From: Spirosoma luteum DSM 19990
GTDB lineage: Bacteria > Bacteroidota > Bacteroidia > Cytophagales > Spirosomataceae
Assembly: GCF_000374065.1 (NCBI RefSeq)
Contig: NZ_KB893257.1
Coordinates: 226,011 to 290,010, forward strand
Length of the DNA stretch: 64,000 nucleotides
Reading direction: 5' to 3'
The position numbers were made by a program, and so were the translations under genes. Below, piece after piece: positions 24,644 to 33,226 of this stretch; position 1 is the stretch's first letter, and the number at the start of each line of letters is the position of its first letter. The notes under the pieces were generated by a model. That model had not been told where the DNA came from, searched no databases, and saw only the letters and a list, made by a program, of their open reading frames with translations.

Positions 24644-26974
24644 ATGTCCGATTCTTTCTTAACGACTTCCTTCGCACCAACCCCGTCTCTACTGGCCGAT
24701 TTACTTGACAATCTGCCACAGGGCATAGTTGCCAGCGAAGCCGTTCGGGATACTAGTGGTGCCATCGTTAATTACCGTGCCTACTACGCCAATGCGCAGG
24801 CATTGGCCATCACTGGCTATTCAGTTGAGCAACTCACCAGCCAGTTGCTTTACAAATGGGCACCCTATGCCCTGACCCACGCGGAACATATTCGCCGGGT
24901 GGTGGTGGAGCAGATTCCCTTCGACTTCGAGTATTTTCATCCGGTATCGCACCGCTGGTATTGTGTCGAAAATCGCCCGCTAAACAACGGCCTGTTCACT
25001 ACTTTTCGGGATATTGACGACGCCAAACAGGCGCAGCAACAGATAGAAAACCAGGCTCGGTTGCTCCAGGGCGTTATGGATGCAATGGACGAAGCTATTG
25101 CTTACTGCGAAGCCGTCCGCGATCCGGATGGCCGGGTAATCGACTTTACGTACCGATTGACGAATGCTGCCAGCGATACGATTGTTGGTGTCCCCGCCGA
25201 CCAGGTCATTGGAAAACGGATTACCACCTTTTTCCCGGAATTGAAGGAGTTGGGTATGTTACAGCAGTTAATTGATGTAGTTGATTCCGTCCAGCCCCAG
25301 CGAATTGAACAGTCATACCGGGTTGATGATAACGAAGGCTGGTACTTAATGTCCATTGTACCACTGTTAAATGGCATTGTCATCTATTACAAAGACATCA
25401 GCGCGAGCAAACGGGCCGCTCAACTAATCGAAGAGCAAGCCAAAGTGTTCGATGATGTATTAAAATCCATGAATAACGGGCTCTCTGTGCTGGAAGCTGT
25501 ACGCAATGAGGCCGGAGCCGTTGTTGATTTTCGGTACGTACGGGTAAGCCAGGCCATTTGCAGAGATACTGGCCTGACGGAGGATGAGCTGATTGGGAAA
25601 GCAATGACATCTCTGTTTCCGAGTTTACAAAAAACAACGTATTGGACAGCCTACCTGACTACTCTGGCCACGGGTGAGCCGCAGCGTTTCGAGCTTCATT
25701 ATCAGTACGATCACTTCGATAATTACACCGATAACTGGGTTACCCGCATCGACGAGAATAGGATTATCTCGATTTACGCCATCGTAAACGACCAGAAACG
25801 GGTAGAGCTGGAGGCCCGGCAACAGGCGGCTATGCTCCAGAGCGTGCTGGATAGTTGCCAGATGCCCATTGTACTGTTCGAAGCCATACGAAACGGGAAT
25901 GGCCAGATTACAGACTTTCAATACCTGCTTCAGAACGAAGCCAACGCCCGGAGGGTTAACCATCCCGTAAACCAGACAACCACCCGCACCATGCTGGAGG
26001 TGTTGCCCAGCCTGAAACCTATGGGCATTTTCGACCGATATGTCGACGTAGTAAACACTGGCCAGCCGCAGCGGTTTGAACAACATTTTACCGAGAGCGA
26101 CGCGGGGGGCTGGTTTGATATGTCCATCGTCAAACAGGGTGATGGCATTGTAATAGCCGCCAACGATCAGACACTGCTGCGACAGACGCTGCTGCGGGCC
26201 GAGAAGTTAGTAGGTGACTTGAAACAGTCCAACCAGCAGTTGGAGCAGTTTGCCTATATAGCCAGTCACGATTTACAGGAACCGCTACGGAAAATCCGGG
26301 CATTCGGCGATATCCTCGTCAGGAATTACAGTACGCTTTTGCCAGCCGAAGGTCAGGATATGATTGCCCGTATGCAGTCGTCGGCGGAGCGGATGGGCGT
26401 ATTTATCCGGGATTTACTGGCCTACTCCCGGCTGGCTACGCAGGAGGATTTATTCCAGCCGGTTGTCCTGGAAACCCTGTTGGCCGATATTCTTCAGGAC
26501 CTGAGTATGGTCATTACCGAAACCCGCGCCCAGGTAGCTATTGGCAGCACTAGTCAGCCCTTGCCAACGGTAAACGGTAGTTTGCTCCAACTACGCCAGT
26601 TATTTCAGAATTTAATCAGTAATGCACTGAAGTTCTCCCGCCCTGGTGAACGACCGCAGGTATCGGTGCAGAGCCGTACCGTATTGCCCGAATCCGTGCC
26701 CGACACAGTTCTGAATCGTGCCAGTCAGGAATGGATAGCGGTTGACGTTACCGATAATGGAATTGGGTTCGAAGAGAAATATCAGGAGCGTATTTTTCAG
26801 CTTTTCGAGCGACTACACAGCCGGAGTGCCTACAGTGGAACGGGTATTGGTCTGGCTATTTGCCGAAAAGTGGCCGAAAATCACGGGGGTACCATTCTGG
26901 CCCATAGCCAGCCCGGGCAGGGGGCTGTATTCACGGTGTTTCTGCCCATCCGTGCAGCCTCTGCAACAGCCTAA
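24644..26974 (+). CDS. Multi-PAS sensor histidine kinase
   Basis: A 776-residue soluble histidine kinase with no membrane helices. Four PAS-like units at about 15-130, 140-265, 275-390 and 400-520, recognised from the repeated ending pattern WYLMSIVPL/GWFDMSIVKQGDGIVI. These are followed by the HisKA phospho-acceptor [16 protein letters not shown] (His542) and an HATPase_c domain with [30 protein letters not shown]. The architecture matches the bacteriophytochrome-like kinases common in Cytophagales, but no chromophore-binding domain is present. No response regulator is adjacent, so it is an orphan kinase. Its kinase core is close to that of the GAF kinase at 52603. Confidence 0.92.
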   Translation: MSDSFLTTSFAPTPSLLADLLDNLPQGIVASEAVRDTSGAIVNYRAYYANAQALAITGYSVEQLTSQLLYKWAPYALTHAEHIRRVVVEQIPFDFEYFHPVSHRWYCVENRPLNNGLFTTFRDIDDAKQAQQQIENQARLLQGVMDAMDEAIAYCEAVRDPDGRVIDFTYRLTNAASDTIVGVPADQVIGKRITTFFPELKELGMLQQLIDVVDSVQPQRIEQSYRVDDNEGWYLMSIVPLLNGIVIYYKDISASKRAAQLIEEQAKVFDDVLKSMNNGLSVLEAVRNEAGAVVDFRYVRVSQAICRDTGLTEDELIGKAMTSLFPSLQKTTYWTAYLTTLATGEPQRFELHYQYDHFDNYTDNWVTRIDENRIISIYAIVNDQKRVELEARQQAAMLQSVLDSCQMPIVLFEAIRNGNGQITDFQYLLQNEANARRVNHPVNQTTTRTMLEVLPSLKPMGIFDRYVDVVNTGQPQRFEQHFTESDAGGWFDMSIVKQGDGIVIAANDQTLLRQTLLRAEKLVGDLKQSNQQLEQFAYIASHDLQEPLRKIRAFGDILVRNYSTLLPAEGQDMIARMQSSAERMGVFIRDLLAYSRLATQEDLFQPVVLETLLADILQDLSMVITETRAQVAIGSTSQPLPTVNGSLLQLRQLFQNLISNALKFSRPGERPQVSVQSRTVLPESVPDTVLNRASQEWIAVDVTDNGIGFEEKYQERIFQLFERLHSRSAYSGTGIGLAICRKVAENHGGTILAHSQPGQGAVFTVFLPIRAASATA

Positions 26975-27004
26975 GCCAGCTCTTCGAGCAAAGCACTGTA
27001 TCAA

Positions 27005-28243
27005 TTATTCGTACCGAAGGGCGTCGATAGGATCCAGTTTAGAAGCCCTTACAGCCGGGTAAATACCCGCAAACAGCCCTACTGATACACAAACAACCAA
27101 TCCCAGACCCATCCACCCCCAGGGAACAACAAATCCTCCCTTTCCCTGGCTAACCAGCATGGCAATCAGATTACCAATGCCCAGCCCCAGCAGTACCCCT
27201 CCCAAACCACCAAGAAGACAAATAACGATGGCTTCAATCAGGAACTGCTCCCGAATTCGCTGGGGGGTAGCACCAAGTGACTTTCGGATGCCAATTTCGC
27301 GGGTTCGCTCCGTTACCGAAACGAGCATGATGTTGAGCAGCGCGATGGCTGCCCCCAGCAGGGTGATAAAGCCAATGCCAAACCCGCCAATGCGCAGGTA
27401 GCCGGTGATACTTTCGGTTTGTTTGGCCAGTTCATCCGCCCGGTCAATCTCAAACGAATCAGGTTGCCCCAACTGGTCACGCCGGACCAGGCGCATGGTA
27501 CCCCTTGCTTCGCCAACGGCTTCATCCTGATTGGATACACTGGGAACAGATGCCGTAATGTCGAAGGTGAGTTGCCTGGTACCGGCCAGCGCACGGGCGT
27601 TGTTCAGGGGAATCAGGAGAATCCGGTCATCTCCCCCGCCGGAAAACCCGCCTTTTTTGTCCAAAACACCAATAATTTTATACTGCCTGCCCGATACGCG
27701 AATGAGCTGGTTCAGCGGATTCAGTTTCTTTTCAAACAGGGTATTGGCTAATTCACTGCCAATAATAGCCACATTGAGTGCGTAGTTCAGGTCACTCTGG
27801 GAAAAATTACGGCCATTTTTAATCGTGTATCCTTTCACCGCTAGGTACGTATCGTCGCCCCCGGTAAGCTGCACGTTTGGGTTCGTTTTCCTGGACCCGA
27901 ATTTTGCCTGGGCTGCCCCCAACACAACGGTTGAAACGGAGATAGTGGCTCCGTACGGAAACCGGCGTTTGAACTGTATAGCGTCAAAATAATCGATAGG
28001 AGCATCCTGCTTCTGGATGCGGCCACCCCGCCGGAACGCATCCTGCCGGGCCACAATGCTGAACGTATTGGCACCCAGCCCGGCAAAACTATTGTTTACC
28101 GAATCCTGAATACCATCAATAGCCGTCAGAATACCCACCAGCGACGTAATGCCGATAGCAATAATCAGTGAGGTCAGAATTGTTCGCAGCCGGTTACCGG
28201 CAATGGAACGCAGCCCCTCCCGTATGTTTTCAATGAGGTTCAT
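27005..28243 (-). CDS. ABC transporter permease, MacB/FtsX type
   Basis: A 412-residue permease of the MacB/LolCE-like type. An N-terminal helix (about 17-40, RLRTILTSLIIAIGITSLVG) precedes a large extracytoplasmic MacB_PCD domain (about 45-265). Three C-terminal helices form the FtsX domain, with the conserved TRERTREIGIRKSLGATPQRI-type loop (here about 315-335) and a final VRASKLDPIDALRYE tail. Such proteins drive efflux or lipoprotein/signal transport through mechanotransmission and work with a separate ATPase, which is not encoded next to it. It converges with the PAS kinase gene. Confidence 0.9.
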   Translation of the reverse strand: MNLIENIREGLRSIAGNRLRTILTSLIIAIGITSLVGILTAIDGIQDSVNNSFAGLGANTFSIVARQDAFRRGGRIQKQDAPIDYFDAIQFKRRFPYGATISVSTVVLGAAQAKFGSRKTNPNVQLTGGDDTYLAVKGYTIKNGRNFSQSDLNYALNVAIIGSELANTLFEKKLNPLNQLIRVSGRQYKIIGVLDKKGGFSGGGDDRILLIPLNNARALAGTRQLTFDITASVPSVSNQDEAVGEARGTMRLVRRDQLGQPDSFEIDRADELAKQTESITGYLRIGGFGIGFITLLGAAIALLNIMLVSVTERTREIGIRKSLGATPQRIREQFLIEAIVICLLGGLGGVLLGLGIGNLIAMLVSQGKGGFVVPWGWMGLGLVVCVSVGLFAGIYPAVRASKLDPIDALRYE

Positions 28244-28394
28244 TTTTGAATGAGCGGATGCGTAAATGCGTGAATGACAGAATGACTGGCAAAAACCTAT
28301 TCACTCAGTCTATCATTCACCATCAATCTTGCACAATAATTGCTTATCTTTCGTTATAACAAAACTAACACAAGCATTCTTACCTCAGATACCA

Positions 28395-29657
28395 ATGAAA
28401 CGGCTGCTGTTACCGCTTATCCTAATTCTGAGCCTGACGGGCCGGGCGTGGGCTTCCAAGATTCTGATTCCCATGGACGATAGCCAAAAGAATCACCTGA
28501 AAGCTTACGGTATTGCCTTCTGGGTACTAAAAGTGTATGATACCGAAATTGACTGGCTGCTCAACTACCGGGGTGGCTCGTTTATGATGCCCCAGACGCA
28601 GGCCTTTGTCAACGAAATGGTTATCCGGGGCGTAAGTTATGAGGTTATTTCGGATGCACAGGCAGGCCAGATACTGGCCGAAGTGGCGGCTCCTGATGCC
28701 AATATGGATGCCGTAAAACTCCAGAAACCGCCCAAAGTAGCCGTGTATTCGCCCAAAACAAAGCAACCCTGGGATGATGCCGTTACCATGGTGATGACGT
28801 ATGCCGAAATACCCTACGATGTTGTGTTCGATGAAGAGGTGATGAATGGTAAACTGCCCGAATACGATTGGCTGCACCTCCACCACGAAGATTTTACGGG
28901 GCAATACGGCAAATTTTTCCACTTCAAAGACCAGCCCTGGTATATAGCCCAAAAAAATGAAGCGGAAGCCATCACGCGGAAATTTGGCTTCACCAAAGTA
29001 CCGCAGCTAAAACTGGCCGTAAGTCAGAAAATTCGGGATTTCGTGTTGGGAGGAGGGTACCTCTTTGCCATGTGCAATGCTACCGATACCTTTGATATTG
29101 CCCTCTCCGCTCATAATACGGATATTGTCGATTCCTTTTATGATGGTGACCCCGCCGACCCTAATGCCAGTACCAAACTGGATTACAGTCAGACGTTTGC
29201 CTTCAAAGACTTTCAGGTTTACACCAACCCATACCTGATCGAGTTCTCGAACATCGATAATCAGCCCGAAGAACGGGGGTTAAGTGAACACAACGATTAT
29301 TTTACCCTGTTTCAATTTTCGGCCAAGTACGACCCAATCCCTACCATGCTAACGCAAAATCACCTGAACGTGATTAAGGGATTCATGGGGCAGACAACAG
29401 CCTTTAAAAAAACGTACATCAAACCCGAAGTAGTTATTCTGGCCGAAAACCGGGCCGTCAGTGAGGCCCGCTACATTCACTCGCCCTACGGCCGGGGCTT
29501 CTTTACGTTCTACGGCGGCCACGATCCCGAAGACTACCGCCACGAAATTGGTGAGGAGCCTACCGACCTGAACCTGCACCCTAACTCGGCCGGTTACCGG
29601 CTCATTCTGAACAACATCCTGTTCCCGGCGGCCAAGAAGAAGAAGCAGAAGACGTAG
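28395..29657 (+). CDS. Exported GATase-like protein (family often labelled asparagine synthetase B)
   Basis: A 420-residue protein. The start at 28395 was chosen over 28329 because MKRLLLPLILILSLTGRAWA is a clean signal peptide. It begins KILIPMDDSQKNHLKAYG, a segment conserved in a Bacteroidota family annotated automatically as asparagine synthetase B, though no Asn synthetase domain is visible. The middle has a flavodoxin-like/class I glutamine-amidotransferase-like order: KVAVYSPKTKQPWDDAV, then DYDWLHLHHEDF, then FVLGGGYLFAMCNATD with a Cys (Cys227) at the nucleophile-elbow position. GRGFFTFYGGHDPEDYRH supplies a late His. Activity is unknown, and export argues against an amino-acid biosynthetic role. 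Confidence 0.65.
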   Translation: MKRLLLPLILILSLTGRAWASKILIPMDDSQKNHLKAYGIAFWVLKVYDTEIDWLLNYRGGSFMMPQTQAFVNEMVIRGVSYEVISDAQAGQILAEVAAPDANMDAVKLQKPPKVAVYSPKTKQPWDDAVTMVMTYAEIPYDVVFDEEVMNGKLPEYDWLHLHHEDFTGQYGKFFHFKDQPWYIAQKNEAEAITRKFGFTKVPQLKLAVSQKIRDFVLGGGYLFAMCNATDTFDIALSAHNTDIVDSFYDGDPADPNASTKLDYSQTFAFKDFQVYTNPYLIEFSNIDNQPEERGLSEHNDYFTLFQFSAKYDPIPTMLTQNHLNVIKGFMGQTTAFKKTYIKPEVVILAENRAVSEARYIHSPYGRGFFTFYGGHDPEDYRHEIGEEPTDLNLHPNSAGYRLILNNILFPAAKKKKQKT

Positions 29658-29660
29658 GCC

Positions 29661-30194
29661 ATGCCAACCTTCACCGAAACGCACAAGAATCCATGGCGAT
29701 GGTATCTGGTGGCCTATACAGTTGCCCTTCCAATCATTTTTTATTGGGCGATACATTCCAATATCCGCTTTGTTGAGAGAAGAAGCTATCTGTTGGAAAT
29801 GCTGGGCGTATATTCTTTATATGCCGTATACGTAATGATTAAGGTGTTCGGCAATACCACTTACCAGATTGACGAGCAGGGGGTCCATTATCGTGTGAAA
29901 CCCTTTGAAAAACGGCAGACTATCTCCTGGTTTCATATCGACCGCGCTTACGTCCGGGATCTTACACTTTTCGGGGAGCATCCGAAGGGAACTGTTGATG
30001 CCCGGAAGAGACCAAAGGGCAGACCCTACTTTATGAAGTTTGGGTCAGATAGCCGGGTTATTGATATGAAGTTTGGCGCGAAGGGTGACCTTGGTTTTCA
30101 GATAAACAAAAAGACGGGTGATACAATTCTCTTCGGCACGCATCGCCCCGATGAACTACAGGCCTTTTTAGCCTCGCTTGGATTCGGGGCTTGA
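29661..30194 (+). CDS. Small membrane protein with PH-like cytoplasmic part (paralogue 1)
   Basis: A 177-residue protein starting 3 nt after the preceding stop. Two hydrophobic helices (about 15-33 and 45-63) are followed by a soluble beta-rich domain with YQIDEQGVHYRVKPFEK, ISWFHIDRAYVRDL and GFQINKKTGDTILFGT, a pattern resembling bacterial PH-like domains. It ends RPDELQAFLASLGF. It is clearly homologous to the next gene. No function is known. Position suggests co-transcription with the secreted GATase-like gene. Confidence 0.6.
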   Translation: MPTFTETHKNPWRWYLVAYTVALPIIFYWAIHSNIRFVERRSYLLEMLGVYSLYAVYVMIKVFGNTTYQIDEQGVHYRVKPFEKRQTISWFHIDRAYVRDLTLFGEHPKGTVDARKRPKGRPYFMKFGSDSRVIDMKFGAKGDLGFQINKKTGDTILFGTHRPDELQAFLASLGFGA

Positions 30195-30264
30195 ACCTAC
30201 GAAGTAAGGGCGTTTCCAGCGTCAAATAATGCATTATTTACCCCGTAAATAAACGTTTGTTACC

Positions 30265-30765
30265 ATGCCAATCTTTACCGAAACGCAGCAAAATCCTTAC
30301 CGGTGGTACGTTGTTCTGGCAGTTGTCGGTTTCTACTTTTCTTTGGTAAGCTGGTTTTATTGGGGGTCAACAGTCAATGTAGTGGCAGAAGGAGGAAGCT
30401 TTTTTTCGTGGAAACTGGCCAGTGCCTTCATCCTGGTCAGCGTGTTTTTTTGTGCTATTCCTTTCAGGAAGATAGAAACACATATCGATCAGGACAGTAT
30501 TCAGTTCAGAATAAGCTTATTCGGTGGCAAGCGAGGGGTAATAAAATGGGAAGACATCGACCGCACTTACGTCCGGGAGTTTGCCCTGTATGGCGAATAC
30601 CCCAAAGGCATGGGAGGTACCCGGCAAGGACCCAACGGCTGGGCTTACGTCATGAACGGTGATTACGGGCTACAGATAAATAAGAAATCGGGCGGCAACA
30701 TTTTCCTTGGTACGCAACGCCCTGAAGAGTTGCATGCCTTTTTAGCGTCGCTTTCAATTCAGTAG
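30265..30765 (+). CDS. Small membrane protein with PH-like cytoplasmic part (paralogue 2)
   Basis: A 166-residue tandem paralogue of the preceding protein: both begin MPxFTETxxNPxRWY, share IDRxYVRxxxLxGEyPKG, LQINKKSG and RPEELHAFLASL endings, and have two helices near the N-terminus. A 70-nt gap with A/T-rich sequence separates them. The second copy lacks the DSRVIDMKFGAK insert of the first. Function unknown. It ends 21 nt from the convergent endonuclease gene without an obvious strong terminator. Confidence 0.6.
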   Translation: MPIFTETQQNPYRWYVVLAVVGFYFSLVSWFYWGSTVNVVAEGGSFFSWKLASAFILVSVFFCAIPFRKIETHIDQDSIQFRISLFGGKRGVIKWEDIDRTYVREFALYGEYPKGMGGTRQGPNGWAYVMNGDYGLQINKKSGGNIFLGTQRPEELHAFLASLSIQ

Positions 30766-30785
30766 AGAGCGGAACCGCTGTAGGT

Positions 30786-31829
30786 CTAAAACCATTCGGC
30801 TACGACTTCTTCACGACCTTTACTTTCCAGTTTACGCTCCAGGTCATCAGGAATTTTTGGGAAGAAATCGAGTCCTGTTAGTTGTTCGATGAGGTCTACG
30901 GGTACCACAAAATCCTGTAATGAGCCGTGGGCTTCTTCATTATTGAGCAGGAACCCAATCATGCGAATGTCGGGCTGGTTGCAGTACAAAATTACCTTGT
31001 AAAACTTGGCGGGTACAGTTACTTCATTGCTTTTTCCGATGGTGGGCAAACCGGGTTTAAGTACCGGACCCGTCACTACGTAGATGCCTTTGTCGCGCCG
31101 AGCCCAGACGCGTACCTGGTTTTCCAGGTCACTCCAGATACCCCTGTTAAACTGAGGTGCCTGTGGGGTAATGTTGCTCATGAAAAATGTTTCGCGCATC
31201 ATTCGCTGCGAGAACTTAAAATCGGCGGCCGGGGCCAAATGCCCCCGGTCGTAGCCTGAACGGGTATAATCCGATGGTATAGCCGTACCATTCTCAACTA
31301 AAGGGTCAGGTTTAAACTGCTCGTTTTTCCGGTCGGCATCCCCCGTTGTTTCATACGCCAGGAGCGGATACGCTACCCACTCGGCATCTTTGTACTGCTC
31401 GCGGTAACTGAGCGTATACCCTTCGTGCCGAATCAGTTCGCCCGGCGATTTGGAGGTGGGTAATAAAAAGTCAACCTCTTTCTCAAAATCAAAACGGACG
31501 TTTCCCGACGATTCCGCCGTCGGCCTGTTAGGCGTATTATCACTGGCTTCACTCTCGCCCCGTTCCCCGTTATTCGTTGCAGCATCGGAGGCTTCATCGG
31601 GTTCGGGAGCTTTGTAGGGGTTCGACCCTTTTCGCTCGGAGCGCGTATGCCCCAGTCCAACCAATTCCCGGAAATCATTCCAGAAGGCCACAACGGGCTG
31701 GGTTCGACCGCCGTAGTGCAGAAAAAGTCCAATCAGGAAAAAGATGAACAGCAATACGAGCGTGTTGCCACGGGGCCTCATACCCCGACGCATGTACCGG
31801 TTGGTTGAAAATTTAGGCTTGAAGAACAT
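30786..31829 (-). CDS. Membrane-anchored DNA/RNA non-specific endonuclease (NucA/EndoG family)
   Basis: A 347-residue protein. A single N-terminal helix (about 22-42, TLVLLFIFFLIGLFLHYG) anchors it, followed by a Ser/Asn/Glu-rich linker to about residue 110. The betabetaalpha-metal nuclease domain has the DRGHLAPAADF motif (general-base His), then FFMSNITPQAPQFNRGIWSDLE with the metal-binding Asn, and YVVTGPVL. This family cleaves DNA and RNA without sequence specificity. Topology predicts the catalytic domain outside the cytoplasm, for nutrient use or defence against outside DNA. No inhibitor gene (NuiA-like) is adjacent. Confidence 0.9.
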   Translation of the reverse strand: MFFKPKFSTNRYMRRGMRPRGNTLVLLFIFFLIGLFLHYGGRTQPVVAFWNDFRELVGLGHTRSERKGSNPYKAPEPDEASDAATNNGERGESEASDNTPNRPTAESSGNVRFDFEKEVDFLLPTSKSPGELIRHEGYTLSYREQYKDAEWVAYPLLAYETTGDADRKNEQFKPDPLVENGTAIPSDYTRSGYDRGHLAPAADFKFSQRMMRETFFMSNITPQAPQFNRGIWSDLENQVRVWARRDKGIYVVTGPVLKPGLPTIGKSNEVTVPAKFYKVILYCNQPDIRMIGFLLNNEEAHGSLQDFVVPVDLIEQLTGLDFFPKIPDDLERKLESKGREEVVAEWF

Positions 31830-31971
31830 ACATCAAAGTTACTAACAGTTTGTGGTAGACTGGGCACTCATGCCGTTGTGGTTGTGCAGGGCAAGCATAA
31901 CGGTACAAATCAATGCGCCTGGTAAACCTTAACCGGTGAACTATAAAACTAAAAATCACTGTTTTTAACCC

Positions 31972-33198
31972 ATGTCATCCTTTACAATTGCCGTTGTCGG
32001 TGGCGGAGCGGCTGGTTTTTTCGGGGCCATTACGGCTGCCGAAACCTTCCCCGAAGCTACCGTTATTATTCTCGAAAAAAACCGTACCGTCTTAAATAAA
32101 GTCCGCATTTCGGGCGGAGGACGCTGCAACGTTACGCATGCCTGCTTCGATAATCGGCAGTTGGTGAAACATTATCCACGGGGTGAAAAACCGTTGCGCG
32201 CACTATTGACTCAGTTCGACGCTACGGCTACCGTAAACTGGTTCGAACGCCGGGGAAGCCCGCTGAAAACAGAGGCCGACGGACGCATGTTCCCTGTTAC
32301 CAATACCTCCGATACCATTGTCGATTGCCTGCTCACCACGGCCCGAAGGCTGGGTATTCAGGTCAGAACCAGTTGTGGGGTGGCCACTATCCGGCAAACC
32401 GAAACCCGTGCCTGGTCGCTCGATTTACTCACAAACGAAACACTCATTGCCGACCGGGTGCTGATTGCTACGGGGGGATACCCACAACCGGCATCGTATG
32501 AATGGCTTCCCCGGCAAGCGGAAGAACTACTGTCACCCGTACCATCTCTGTTCACGTTCAATGTGCCGGACAGCTATCTGCTGCCGTTAGCGGGTGTGTC
32601 GGTGCCTGATGCCGGTGTGTCAATAGTAGGGGCCAAACAGGAACAGCGCGGCCCCGTGTTGGTTACGCACTGGGGCTTTAGTGGTCCCGCTATCCTGCGC
32701 CTGTCGGCCTGGGCTGCCCGGGATTTAGCGAATGCAGACTATCGGTTCGCCCTGCGCATCAACTGGGTACCCGACCTGAACGACAATACCCTGCGTAGTA
32801 AGTTGCAGGAGTTCCGGCAGCAGAACGGGAAAAAGCTGGTTGTTTCGCAAAATCCATTCGGTTTGCCCACCCGACTCTGGCAGGCTTTTGCCGCAGAGTC
32901 GGGTATTCCGGAGGCACAACGCTGGGCCGACTTGCCCGCCAAACCGCTCAACCGCCTGGCCGAGCGGCTGACGAACAGCCAGTTCCATGTTGCCGGTAAA
33001 ACCACGTTCAAAGAAGAATTCGTGACCTGTGGTGGTATCTCGCTCAATGGCCTGAACGGGCAAACCCTGGAGAGTAACGTATGGCCGGGGCTGTTCTTCG
33101 CGGGCGAAGTGCTGGACATCGACGGTATTACGGGGGGCTTCAACTTTCAGAGCGCCTGGACAACGGGCTACGTAGCCGGATTGCACATTGGTCGATAG
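31972..33198 (+). CDS. NAD(P)/FAD-dependent oxidoreductase, HI0933/YhiN family
   Basis: A 408-residue flavoprotein. Dinucleotide-binding GGGAAGFFGAITAAE opens the protein, followed by the family hallmark NKVRISGGGRCNVTHACF and a GGYPQPASY segment. The end has the second FAD-binding cluster GLFFAGEVLDIDGITGGFNFQSAW. Family members such as YhiN are widespread. Their reaction is not settled, and a role in flavin-dependent RNA or redox chemistry is only suspected. It stands alone between divergent and convergent neighbours. Confidence 0.9.
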   Translation: MSSFTIAVVGGGAAGFFGAITAAETFPEATVIILEKNRTVLNKVRISGGGRCNVTHACFDNRQLVKHYPRGEKPLRALLTQFDATATVNWFERRGSPLKTEADGRMFPVTNTSDTIVDCLLTTARRLGIQVRTSCGVATIRQTETRAWSLDLLTNETLIADRVLIATGGYPQPASYEWLPRQAEELLSPVPSLFTFNVPDSYLLPLAGVSVPDAGVSIVGAKQEQRGPVLVTHWGFSGPAILRLSAWAARDLANADYRFALRINWVPDLNDNTLRSKLQEFRQQNGKKLVVSQNPFGLPTRLWQAFAAESGIPEAQRWADLPAKPLNRLAERLTNSQFHVAGKTTFKEEFVTCGGISLNGLNGQTLESNVWPGLFFAGEVLDIDGITGGFNFQSAWTTGYVAGLHIGR

Positions 33199-33226
33199 CT
33201 ATTGCTCCCGGCTTCGCCTTCACGTG

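Noticed and set aside
28244..28328. GAATGA-rich repeated words upstream of the exported GATase-like gene
   Set aside because: Loose 7-nt periodicity with many changes; no array, no dyad, and short.
30766..30785. Small AGCGG/CCGCT stem between convergent genes
   Set aside because: Only 5 bp, no T-tract, so not reported as a terminator.
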